A DNA stretch of 8,426 nucleotides from Terriglobales bacterium (GCA_030150795.1 JASLFF010000766.1:1-8426), one strand, 5' to 3'. Positions 1 to 6,760 are shown, numbered from the stretch's first letter. Numbers and translations: made by a program. Notes: generated from the sequence alone by a model not told the origin.

Positions 1-1098
1 GGCTCGACTCTGACAATCGACCTTTCGAACTCCGTTCCCACCAGCGCGGTGCATGCAGGTCCGTTCGTGGATCTAGGTATGGTTTCCGTGGTCATTGATC
101 CCGGAGGCTCGAACATCGCCGTTAAGCCACCGCTGTTTTCCACGGCAGCGCAATACACGACCCAGTACCAAAATTTTGCGGGAATCTTCCAATTGGATTT
201 GGGATCGAACGCCCAACTGGCAAGTCAAAAGGTCGTCGGTATTGGCATAACCGCTCCCTCGGCGGTGAACAGCGCCTTGAGCGGCATCGACGCCGGCCGC
301 CTTAAGGAGGGATTGACGCTCGCCCAGATCGGCGTGACTCCGGTGGTGGTATCCGGGCCTACCCTGGCACTTTCTGAAAATACAGGCGCCATCTTCGTGG
401 ACGTTGACCTGAACTCCATTCGCCTGGAGAGTGGCGCTTCGCCATGGTCTACAGTCTCGGATTCGGGAACCGACATTACTTCGAACGGGCAGATTGTGCT
501 TTGGGCCACACAATACGGCGTACCGGCCCCAAACCTCACCGTGAATCTCCAGGTTGCCCCGAACCAATACCAGTTTCCAGACCAGCAGGGGAATCCAAAA
601 ATTATCAGCAATGATCCTATGTCGGCGGTCTCCTGGCCTGCTTCCGTGGTGACGGATGCCAACGGTCGCGCATTGCTCAACTTTACCGCGAATGGTTTGC
701 AGGCAAGTCAGAAGCCGGCGGAACGCGAGTTCGTGGACGGGCAGCTCTACTTGTTTTCCCATGACTACACCATGGACGGCGTGCAACCAATCACCTTGCT
801 GGTCTTCGAGAACATTCCTTCGAACGCGAATCCAACGTGGTGGCAGGACGTATATCCGATCTTGTTTCAGTATGCGCGGCTCTATCCGTTTATGCGCAGC
901 CTGATCGACCTGTCGGACTATTCGACCATGGCCAACTCCGGCATCGCCCGCAAGATCCAGGGTGCACTCTCGCTGCCTCTTACCGATGCGGCATATATGC
1001 CGGTAACGCGCGATCTCTCCGTTGGCAAGACCAACTTAATTCTCACTTGGATCAGGAACGGCATGCCCGAGGGCACCAAGCCGTCTACCGCATCTTAA
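1..1098 (+). CDS. Large extracytoplasmic protein, 3' part, with Ig-like region and C-terminal haem-less cytochrome-c-like domain
   Basis: The reading frame is open from the first base, so this is the 3' part of a gene that starts upstream; 365 residues are visible. The GTG at 49 is internal. I do not recognise the family. The visible part is rich in beta-strand-like, Ser/Thr/Gly/Asn-rich sequence without membrane segments, as in secreted proteins. Bases about 430-800 read like an Ig-like or Big-type beta sandwich, with a VVTDANGRALLNFTAN stretch followed by VDGQLYLFS. From about 829 the style changes: WWQDVYPILFQYARLYPFM, then IDLSDYSTM, then YMPVTRDLS and ILTWIRNGMPEG. This order resembles a cytochrome-c-like domain (DVxPIL...CxxCH...MPP...LS...IxxWIxxG), but ARLYP stands where CxxCH should be, so covalent haem binding is not expected. 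The gene ends 24 bp before the next start, suggesting an operon. The open frame is sure; the domain reading is inference. Confidence 0.85.
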   Translation, partial: GSTLTIDLSNSVPTSAVHAGPFVDLGMVSVVIDPGGSNIAVKPPLFSTAAQYTTQYQNFAGIFQLDLGSNAQLASQKVVGIGITAPSAVNSALSGIDAGRLKEGLTLAQIGVTPVVVSGPTLALSENTGAIFVDVDLNSIRLESGASPWSTVSDSGTDITSNGQIVLWATQYGVPAPNLTVNLQVAPNQYQFPDQQGNPKIISNDPMSAVSWPASVVTDANGRALLNFTANGLQASQKPAEREFVDGQLYLFSHDYTMDGVQPITLLVFENIPSNANPTWWQDVYPILFQYARLYPFMRSLIDLSDYSTMANSGIARKIQGALSLPLTDAAYMPVTRDLSVGKTNLILTWIRNGMPEGTKPSTAS

Positions 1099-1122
1099 AT
1101 CCGTCTAAAGGAGACAGGCGCC

Positions 1123-2790
1123 ATGCCCAGACACATAGCAAGATATGTAATCGCCGGTATTGTGTTGCTCATCGCTTCCACTGTTCTGTGCGGGGCGCAA
1201 TCAACGCCCCAGTTCACAGTTTCAATGCAGCCGGTGACCATGACCGGGTTACCGTCCCTGCAGTCGTATGCGTGGGCGCAATCGGGCGGAAAATGGTTGT
1301 TGCTGGGAGGTCGCACCAACGGACTGCATTTGTTCGTGAAATCTACCAACCATGGCGCCACGGCGCCTCCCAACGCATTTCCAACCGCATCGGCAAATAC
1401 GAATGCGTGGGTCATCGATCCAGTAAATCATAAGGTTTATTCCGAACCCTTACGGAGCGCCGGTCTCTCACCCACGATTGTGGCTCACCTTTCGGCCAAC
1501 AATGCCCAGCGCGCCCAGAATGGCGACACGCTCTATGTCATCGGCGGCTACGGCTCTGACGGCTCGGGAAATATGATCACGTTTCCTTACGTCACTGCGA
1601 TTCAAGTAAGCGAAGCAATTAAAGCCATCATGTACCACCGGCCCCTCACCGCTTACATTCAGCAGACGAATACATTTGTGGACTGTCCTCAGTTCGGATC
1701 AAATGCCTTCAATAGCTGTAAGCCCCAGCCGCCCACTTGCTCGCCTGGTCCGGATTATCAACAGTGCATCGTGCAGCAGCAGAACTATTGCCTGCAACAG
1801 CAGCAGCAGGCAATCACAAAGTGCTCCTCGCAGGTGCAAAGTGGTTCGGTCACCGGCCTACCGACGAATACGGGATACTATGCCAGGGTTACTGGCGGCG
1901 GAATGGCACAAGTCGGCAACTATTACTACCTGGTGATGGGCCAGGACTTCGAAGGATTGTATTCCACGGCCCAGGGCGACTATGGCAAGTGGCCTGTAAA
2001 CCAGGTCTATACGCAACGAATCGCCGCCTTCTGGTTCACTCCCCCGCCCAACTTAAGCGCCGCGGTCCTGAAGGTACTGCAGCAGGACCCCAACGACCAA
2101 AGCGCACCCTACAACCGCCGCGATCTCAATGTGGTTCCGGAATTGAGCGCTTCGGGTGCGGAGAATATAGGCGTCTACGGAGGCGTCTTTGTGCCTGGGC
2201 AGGAAACTGCGTATCGTCAGCCGATCCTGATTGAGAATGCAGACAATCTCGCGCAGGTTTCGGCGACCGTGCAGACATATCAACAGATGATGAACCAGTA
2301 TGAGTGCGCTCAGTTGCCAATGGCGGACCAGGCTACCGGCAATATGATCCAGGTTTTCTTCGGCGGCATCAGCCTTTACTATCTGGACTACAAGACCATG
2401 AAGTTCAGGATGGATGAAGGATTGCCGTTCATCAGAGACATCTCCACTGTGATCCATGGTTCGAACGGATGGTCGGAGTTTGTTCGCAGTGAACCATTGC
2501 CGGCGCTCATGGGGACTGATGCCACGTTTATCCCGAACCCGGCGGTTGCGGTTGCGCCCAATGGCGTAGTGCTTTTGAACAAGATTCAAGGCCGAACGCT
2601 GGTGGGATGGGTCTTTGGCGGAATCCTGGCCACGGCAGCGCGTACGGAAGGGACAACTCCACCTACGCATGCATCGAACGCACTCTATGAGGTTTGGGTG
2701 ACGCCCGGCGCGCCTCCCGCGGACTATTGGATACCGGCTGTTGCGCCAATGCCCACTGCCGCTACGCCACCTCCAAAGCCGAAACCTTGA
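1123..2790 (+). CDS. Secreted Kelch-like beta-propeller protein with Cys/Gln-rich insert
   Basis: A 555-residue protein of unassigned function. The ATG at 1123 has an AAAGGAGA ribosome binding site at 1107-1114. Residues 1-25 form a signal peptide (basic start, hydrophobic core IAGIVLLIASTVL, likely cleavage after CGA); Cys23 is not in a proper lipobox because Leu precedes it. The mature part shows several Kelch-like blade cores: GGKWLLLGGRTNG (55-67), GDTLYVIGGYGSDGSG (134-149), GGGMAQVGNYYYLVMGQ (258-274), GVYGGVFVPG (350-359) and IQVFFGGISLYYLD (409-422). A beta-propeller working outside the cytoplasm is therefore likely. Between blades, residues 188-234 carry six Cys and runs of Gln (VQQQNYCLQQQQQ). 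The C-terminus is a Pro-rich tail (PPPKPKP). It follows the preceding gene by 24 bp and is probably cotranscribed with it. The gene is certain and the propeller reading likely; no catalytic role is visible. Confidence 0.88.
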   Translation: MPRHIARYVIAGIVLLIASTVLCGAQSTPQFTVSMQPVTMTGLPSLQSYAWAQSGGKWLLLGGRTNGLHLFVKSTNHGATAPPNAFPTASANTNAWVIDPVNHKVYSEPLRSAGLSPTIVAHLSANNAQRAQNGDTLYVIGGYGSDGSGNMITFPYVTAIQVSEAIKAIMYHRPLTAYIQQTNTFVDCPQFGSNAFNSCKPQPPTCSPGPDYQQCIVQQQNYCLQQQQQAITKCSSQVQSGSVTGLPTNTGYYARVTGGGMAQVGNYYYLVMGQDFEGLYSTAQGDYGKWPVNQVYTQRIAAFWFTPPPNLSAAVLKVLQQDPNDQSAPYNRRDLNVVPELSASGAENIGVYGGVFVPGQETAYRQPILIENADNLAQVSATVQTYQQMMNQYECAQLPMADQATGNMIQVFFGGISLYYLDYKTMKFRMDEGLPFIRDISTVIHGSNGWSEFVRSEPLPALMGTDATFIPNPAVAVAPNGVVLLNKIQGRTLVGWVFGGILATAARTEGTTPPTHASNALYEVWVTPGAPPADYWIPAVAPMPTAATPPPKPKP

Positions 2791-2850
2791 TTTTCTGTCC
2801 ACCAAAGACCGCTAAGGGACATACGGAAAAGGCTTTGATTCTCTTGCCGT

Positions 2851-2877
2851 GGCCTGTCGGGTGCGAGCCGACAGGTC
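2851..2877. terminator. Hairpin in the convergent gap, candidate bidirectional terminator
   Basis: CCTGTCGG (2853-2860) and CCGACAGG (2868-2875) form a perfect 8-bp stem around a 7-base loop, extendable outward by a G-T wobble and a G-C pair. It lies about 60 bp after the propeller gene stop and about 40 bp after the stop of the opposing SnoaL-like gene, so it could serve both. Neither side has a T run directly after the stem, so it is not a classic intrinsic terminator. The rest of the 126-bp gap shows nothing else clear. Confidence 0.5.
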
Positions 2878-2916
2878 GTGACGTAAGCTCGACGCGCGTT
2901 TACTGCGGAGTTCGAA

Positions 2917-3321
2917 TTAATTGTTAATGACCCGGAAGATTCTCCAGGGATCTTTGTGAGAGTCGCGGCGAAGAAGCCAGCAGTTTACTCCCACCACATC
3001 TGGCTGGAGAGTATATTTCCCAATGGTATAAAAGCGATTATCGCCCAATGAGATATATTCCCAGTTTTCGTAGTCCATTACGAGAAGGTTGTGCTCCTTA
3101 CCCGTGGATCCGTGGTAGGCGTCATAGATTCCGTTGAAGTAAGCCTGACGCCCATAAATCAGCCCCGATGAATCCTTGGATTCCTGGGCATTGGCGATTC
3201 CAATATCCTCGGTCGCCAGATCTTTCATGTCTTCGAATTTCTGGGCTGCGTACAGCTCGTTCCAGCGCTTGACAAACTGTTTCAACTGCTTGACTGACTG
3301 ATGGGTTTCTCCGCTTGTCAT
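2917..3321 (-). CDS. SnoaL/NTF2-like (DUF4440-type) small protein
   Basis: A 134-residue protein with no signal peptide, so probably cytoplasmic. The start is fixed by an AGGAGGA ribosome binding site (3330-3336 on the plus strand) 8 bases before the ATG. Length and pattern fit the NTF2-like cone fold: an N-terminal amphipathic helix with KQFVKRWNELYAAQKFEDM (about 15-33), the helix with YGRQAYFNGIYDAY (56-69), then strands LLVMDYENWEYISLGD, FYTIGKYTLQ and VVGVNCWLLRR, ending in PWRIFRVINN. Proteins of this superfamily bind small molecules in a pocket, and some are cyclases, isomerases or dehydratases. No catalytic Asp-His pair can be assigned here. It is last in the minus-strand group, 176 bp beyond the multicopper oxidase, with a GC-rich hairpin between them, so it may be read through at a reduced level or have its own promoter. 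The substrate is unknown. Confidence 0.85.
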   Translation of the reverse strand: MTSGETHQSVKQLKQFVKRWNELYAAQKFEDMKDLATEDIGIANAQESKDSSGLIYGRQAYFNGIYDAYHGSTGKEHNLLVMDYENWEYISLGDNRFYTIGKYTLQPDVVGVNCWLLRRDSHKDPWRIFRVINN

Positions 3322-3441
3322 CTATTCCTTCCTCCTAGAGCTTCGCCCGCCTGTGCTTGGTCAGTTCACGTACCGACATTGACGATCTGGATTTCGCGCG
3401 CCATCGAAAACCCCGTCTACCTGAATTAGGATGCGGAAGTA

Positions 3442-3465
3442 ACCGGGCCCCTGTTCCGGCCCGGT
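3442..3465 (-). terminator. GC-rich hairpin after the multicopper oxidase gene
   Basis: ACCGGGCC (3442-3449) and GGCCCGGT (3458-3465) form a perfect 8-bp stem with an 8-base loop, 32 bp after the oxidase stop on the minus strand. The minus-strand sequence following it, TTACTTCC, is only weakly T-rich. It could end oxidase transcription or lower expression of the SnoaL-like gene behind it. The remainder of the 176-bp gap (3322-3497) holds only the ribosome binding site of that gene. Confidence 0.55.
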
Positions 3466-3497
3466 CATGTTTGTCTTAGACGATCCGCCGTTCTATC

Positions 3498-6254
3498 TCA
3501 GTGATGCTGCATGGTGGTGTTGGGCACAACTTCAACCAACTCCATCATGCCCCGATCTTCGTGGGCCAGAATGTGACAGTGGAGCACATATTGGCCAGTG
3601 AAGTCGGAAAAGCGGGTGCGCATCTTAAAGTAACCGGGAATCGTGAGCGTGCAGGCGGGTGTGGCGGCCGGGTTGCATTGCACGTATGGCTGAACAGCCG
3701 GTGGCAGGCTCGTCAATGACGGCGCGCCAATCGTGCAAGTGGATGACGCACCAGAGCCAGTGCATTGCACGTATTGCTGATACTGTTGAAATGCCGGTGG
3801 CAGAGTCACAGGGCCGGGCAACAGCCGCAATGCCGTGGGAATGGCAAATACGTCCCACCAGACGAAAGGCCCCGTGGGTGGATTGCACGGCGCCCAAGTT
3901 GTCGGGTCCAGCGGATTGACGTAACAGGGCGAGCTGGGATTTGACCAGTTGGTGACCGCCGACGGATTGAACACCTCTGTGACCTGGAACGGGTTGATAT
4001 GGATATGGAATGGGTGCCAGGGGTTAGGGCCGGGTGCCAGGTCGGTGAAGTTCATGACCTTCCATTCTTCCACGGTATCCAGGAGCATGGCCTGGTCCAC
4101 TCGCTCGTCACTGAACTGCACGTCATTAATATAGTGGCTGTTGGTGGGCGGAGCATTTTTCGGTGTTCCCGGCGTCATATCCGGCGGCGGGTTTGGATTA
4201 ACAACAGCAGGTGGCGGCGCTGAAGTGGGAGCTGCTGTAGTGGAATTCGGGACGCTATTGAACACCAGCTCGCGCCGAATACGGACTTCGCTGGGTTGAA
4301 TATCGGCAAGGAAGCGCGGGATTGGCATTTGTCCGGCGTGCGTGGGCCCGATATTTTTCCACGTGACACTGCCGTCCGTAATGGTGGCGCCCTGGGTCTG
4401 GGCATTCTGGAACAGGGGAGTGGAGTTGCCCGTAGTGCCAGAAGTCGTGGCCTGGAAGAAGTATCCTCCGGGGTTATTGGCCAGCGGCAGGACTACTGCG
4501 TTGGCGGCTGTCTGTGTGCCTGCAATCCAGTATGCGCTGTAGTTGGTTGCGGTAAGCAGCTTCTGGGCAGGGGAAACTGCGGTGCCCTGAACATTGATGC
4601 TGAGCAGGGGACCATATGCGTCACCCGCGGGATCGCTGCCGGCCGTGCAGTTGGCGGAAGGCGAAGCGGGTGGCGCGAGGGCTCCTAGAAACGCATTCAC
4701 CGTAACGGTGCCTGATGCGGAAGCTGGTACTTGCACCAGCAAGTCAGCCCGATTGCCGGCAGCCAGGCTCACCGGCTGATTGGTTGAGACATTTTGAAAC
4801 GCGAGTTGAACGCCATCCTGTGCGATCTGCTGCCAATTCACACCAGCCGGCGGACACAACGTGACCAGGTCGCGAGAAGCAGAATTCACGATCCGCCACA
4901 ACTGGACCTGGCCTGGCTGCATGGCCACTAAAGGCGTGAGCCGCCCGTTGACAGAGAGAGCGGCCGGCCCCGGAAAATTCGGCGGAGTCACGACCTTCTT
5001 CAGATTGGGCGCCACGCTCAACTGCTGAATTACCATCACTTGCTGTTGCAGGTTATTTTTCTGGCCGGTTTGGCCGTAGATGCTGTTTAGCCAATCGTCA
5101 TAGCTGCCTTCAATAATCAGCGCGCCGGTCATTCCGTTGGCGACGTTGATGTTGGTGGAACCGTGCTTGTGCGCGTGATACCAGTGCGTGCCCGGCGCCT
5201 GGCCCATCTTGACTCCGCCCTTGTTATAGTCTGGCAGCCGGAAGCAATACGGAAATGCGCCATAGTAGTACTGCGGCCAGCCGTTTGCCTGGATCACCCT
5301 ATTGTTGCTTTGCCACAGCGAATACGGGGTTTTGTGAGCCGCGTCGTATTTTCCTATCAGGCCGCTTTCCGGTGTTTTTGGATTTCCCATCTGTAATGTT
5401 GCGAACAAACCAAACCAGTTCGATGAAGAAGTTGGTGGCCAGTTCGATGGAGTCCCGTCCTTTGCGCACCATGTGAAAAAGCCCGCAACCGTCGGCGTCG
5501 CCGGCGTGCTTCCATTCGGGTTGGCAAGAATCTGCAACAGCACATTGTCCCCGGTAGTGCTGGGAGTGGTGTGGGTGCCGTGGAAATGAATATTGGTGGT
5601 AGTGGATGAGTGTATGCAGTCAGGAAAGGTGTCTGACCCCGGATAGCCATTCGAACTTATGTCGCACTGAGCAAGGTCTTGAGAGTTAGAGAAATCCTGG
5701 GGATTGATCTGGTTCAGAAACAGGATCTGTACCTGGTCACCCACACGCGCCCGAAGCGTGGGTCCGGGGATGGGCTCTTGCGCGCCGATTGAGTTTTGCG
5801 TGAGCCAATTCGTCCACCAACTGGAACCCTGGCTCTGCGGATATCCCCAGTAATAGCGCATGGTTGTCGCGTTGCATGGTGGGGCGCCGCTAATCGGCCA
5901 CAGGTTTCTTGATTGGTCCGCGCTAAGGATTACCGCTTGCAACGTCCCATTCGAGTGCTTGATTTCAGGAATTGGAACCAGGCTTGTTCCCACACCCGCG
6001 CACTCAGCGGGTTGCGCGTTTGGCTGGGCCAGCGCGGCCGTCCGCGAGGCGCGCCCTCTTCTTGATCCGGGTTGATGTGTTGCACCAGCAGGCGGCGTCT
6101 GTGGGTTCTGTGCCAGCGCGGTATACGCCAGGACCATCATGATGATGGAGACGCATACCGACCGTCGTAGTGTCTGCAAGCGGCCACAACTCGGCTCAAG
6201 ATTCGCCTTCCTGAACTCTAATGTCAATGTATTGCATCCACTCTGATTCTTCAT
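3498..6254 (-). CDS. Large exported multicopper oxidase (laccase-like) with inserted modules
   Basis: This 918-residue protein belongs to the multicopper oxidase family (COG2132/laccase type), which takes electrons from a substrate at a type 1 copper and reduces O2 to water at a trinuclear cluster. All four copper motifs are present: HFHGTH (223-228), HWYHAH (357-362), HPFHIH (747-752) and HCHILAHEDRGM (892-903). The last includes the type 1 Cys893 and an axial Met903. The start has a GGAGGA site 7 bases upstream. The N-terminus has a long n-region, then LRRSVCVSIIMMVLAYTALA (29-48), a signal peptide with an Arg pair. Many bacterial relatives use Tat, but the motif here is weak, so Sec is possible. 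A low-complexity linker follows. It is far longer than the usual 500 or so residues: motifs 1 and 2 are 134 residues apart and motifs 3 and 4 are 145 apart. A beta module (about 570-638), a Pro-rich linker (about 665-705) and a duplicated Cys-pair segment (818-873) add more. The cupredoxin gene lies upstream on the same strand. The substrate is unknown. Confidence 0.96.
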   Translation of the reverse strand: MKNQSGCNTLTLEFRKANLEPSCGRLQTLRRSVCVSIIMMVLAYTALAQNPQTPPAGATHQPGSRRGRASRTAALAQPNAQPAECAGVGTSLVPIPEIKHSNGTLQAVILSADQSRNLWPISGAPPCNATTMRYYWGYPQSQGSSWWTNWLTQNSIGAQEPIPGPTLRARVGDQVQILFLNQINPQDFSNSQDLAQCDISSNGYPGSDTFPDCIHSSTTTNIHFHGTHTTPSTTGDNVLLQILANPNGSTPATPTVAGFFTWCAKDGTPSNWPPTSSSNWFGLFATLQMGNPKTPESGLIGKYDAAHKTPYSLWQSNNRVIQANGWPQYYYGAFPYCFRLPDYNKGGVKMGQAPGTHWYHAHKHGSTNINVANGMTGALIIEGSYDDWLNSIYGQTGQKNNLQQQVMVIQQLSVAPNLKKVVTPPNFPGPAALSVNGRLTPLVAMQPGQVQLWRIVNSASRDLVTLCPPAGVNWQQIAQDGVQLAFQNVSTNQPVSLAAGNRADLLVQVPASASGTVTVNAFLGALAPPASPSANCTAGSDPAGDAYGPLLSINVQGTAVSPAQKLLTATNYSAYWIAGTQTAANAVVLPLANNPGGYFFQATTSGTTGNSTPLFQNAQTQGATITDGSVTWKNIGPTHAGQMPIPRFLADIQPSEVRIRRELVFNSVPNSTTAAPTSAPPPAVVNPNPPPDMTPGTPKNAPPTNSHYINDVQFSDERVDQAMLLDTVEEWKVMNFTDLAPGPNPWHPFHIHINPFQVTEVFNPSAVTNWSNPSSPCYVNPLDPTTWAPCNPPTGPFVWWDVFAIPTALRLLPGPVTLPPAFQQYQQYVQCTGSGASSTCTIGAPSLTSLPPAVQPYVQCNPAATPACTLTIPGYFKMRTRFSDFTGQYVLHCHILAHEDRGMMELVEVVPNTTMQHH
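3674..3803 (-). repeat. Imperfect tandem duplication inside the multicopper oxidase gene
   Basis: Two DNA copies, 3674-3707 and 3761-3803, share TGCATTGCACGTAT and GCCGGTGGCAG and differ mainly by a 9-base (three-codon) insertion. In protein they read LPPAFQQYQQYVQC then a Cys and CTIGAP (from residue 818), and LPPAVQPYVQC then a Cys and CTLTIPG (from residue 850). Each copy has two cysteines (831/840 and 860/868). The segment sits between copper motifs 3 and 4 and looks like a recent in-frame duplication of a possible disulfide hairpin. Confidence 0.8.
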
Positions 6255-6261
6255 GTCACCA

Positions 6262-6267
6262 TCCTCC
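6262..6267 (-). promoter_or_regulatory. Ribosome binding site that fixes the multicopper oxidase start
   Basis: GGAGGA on the minus strand, 7 bases before the ATG at 6254. It supports the upstream start although the protein then has about 28 residues before the Arg pair of the signal peptide. The Met codons at residues 39-40 lie inside the hydrophobic core and would destroy the signal. Confidence 0.75.
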
Positions 6268-6318
6268 GCTAATCGCTGTAGGAAGTTGTCTTCAGTGCCG
6301 CATGGCTCTTTGCATCTG

Positions 6319-6344
6319 GAACGATGCGCGGCGACTCATCGTTC
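6319..6344 (-). promoter_or_regulatory. Intercistronic hairpin between cupredoxin-like and oxidase genes
   Basis: GAACGATG (6319-6326) and CATCGTTC (6337-6344) form a perfect 8-bp stem with a 10-base loop, starting 4 bases after the cupredoxin stop codon on the minus strand. No T run follows, so a processing, stability or attenuation element is more likely than a full terminator. It lies in the 94-bp gap before the oxidase gene. Confidence 0.5.
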
Positions 6345-6348
6345 TTAG

Positions 6349-6690
6349 TCACGGCAGGCTGCTAACCAGAGTGATCGTCCCTCTTTCGCTGGTTCTGTGA
6401 GGGTGGACCTTGCAGCAGTAATAAATCGTTTGCGGTGGGGGCGGGGGTGCAGGTGGTAAAGGTGCTTGGGGCGTTGCATAGTCGCCGGAAGTCTCGCCCG
6501 GTGGGACCGGAGCCGGAAACCAGCCGGGAGTCTGTGGGTTGTAATTGGAATCTGTTGGCCAAGGCCAATGGTTTTCCTTTGTTTGATTGTTCCAGAACAC
6601 GAGATCGCCAAGCAAAGCTGTCTGCGGTGAGGGTGAAAAACTCGTGGTTCCGTCTGGGTTCAAAATGATTTGAATTGCCGGTGTTGACAT
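6349..6690 (-). CDS. Cupredoxin-like protein without signal peptide and without axial Met
   Basis: A 113-residue protein resembling plastocyanin/azurin-type cupredoxins, which carry electrons or bind copper on a small beta barrel. A first candidate ligand is His41 in NNQTKENHWPW, after a strand GDLVFWNN. The Cys-His ligand loop is YYCCKVHPHRTSERGTITL, with C93-x-x-H96 spaced as in plastocyanin (C-x-x-H-x4-M). The Met expected at residue 101 is Ser, so a type 1 site would have another or no axial ligand. An extra Cys92 and His98 flank the site. The region between the ligands holds a Pro-rich loop (APLPPAPPPPPQ, 76-87). The start is supported by AAGGAGGA just upstream. No signal peptide is present, which is odd for the family and suggests a cytoplasmic protein or an unusual export route. 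It is first in the minus-strand group, 94 bp before the oxidase, so it may supply copper or electrons to that enzyme (inference). Confidence 0.85.
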   Translation of the reverse strand: MSTPAIQIILNPDGTTSFSPSPQTALLGDLVFWNNQTKENHWPWPTDSNYNPQTPGWFPAPVPPGETSGDYATPQAPLPPAPPPPPQTIYYCCKVHPHRTSERGTITLVSSLP

Positions 6691-6696
6691 CCCGAA

Positions 6697-6704
6697 TCCT
6701 CCTT
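6697..6704 (-). promoter_or_regulatory. Ribosome binding site fixing the cupredoxin-like start
   Basis: AAGGAGGA on the minus strand, 6 bases before the ATG at 6690. It matters because it shows that the protein really starts without a signal peptide; no longer start with a good site is seen upstream in frame. Confidence 0.8.
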
Positions 6705-6760
6705 GAGGTTTATGCCGCTGGACAGGAACTCCTAAAATCCGCTTTCACGGACTCTTCACG

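Noticed and set aside
73..786. Long minus-strand frame opposite the first gene
   Set aside because: Its product is rich in Arg, His and Cys with no family pattern, as expected for the antisense of a coding gene.
49..1098. GTG at 49 as the start of the first gene
   Set aside because: The frame is open back to base 1 with protein-like sequence (LTIDLSNSVP), and no good ribosome binding site precedes the GTG. It is an internal Val codon of a truncated gene.
1123..1200. Lipoprotein signal at Cys23 of the Kelch-like protein
   Set aside because: Leu precedes the Cys, where Gly, Ala or Ser is needed; cleavage by signal peptidase I after CGA fits better.
1765..1812. CAG-type microsatellite as a phase-variable repeat
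   Set aside because: The run is short and mixed with CAA and other codons, and triplet changes would not shift the frame.
1737..2234. Plus-strand frame inside the Kelch-like gene
   Set aside because: Overlaps the real gene in another frame and has no signal or domain pattern.
2053..2805. 250-codon minus-strand frame opposite the Kelch-like gene
   Set aside because: Arg-rich, low-quality composition; it overlaps a clear secreted protein gene and has no recognisable domain.
4296..4688. 130-codon plus-strand frame opposite the oxidase
   Set aside because: Gly/Arg/Cys-rich antisense reading of the oxidase coding region, with no supporting start context.
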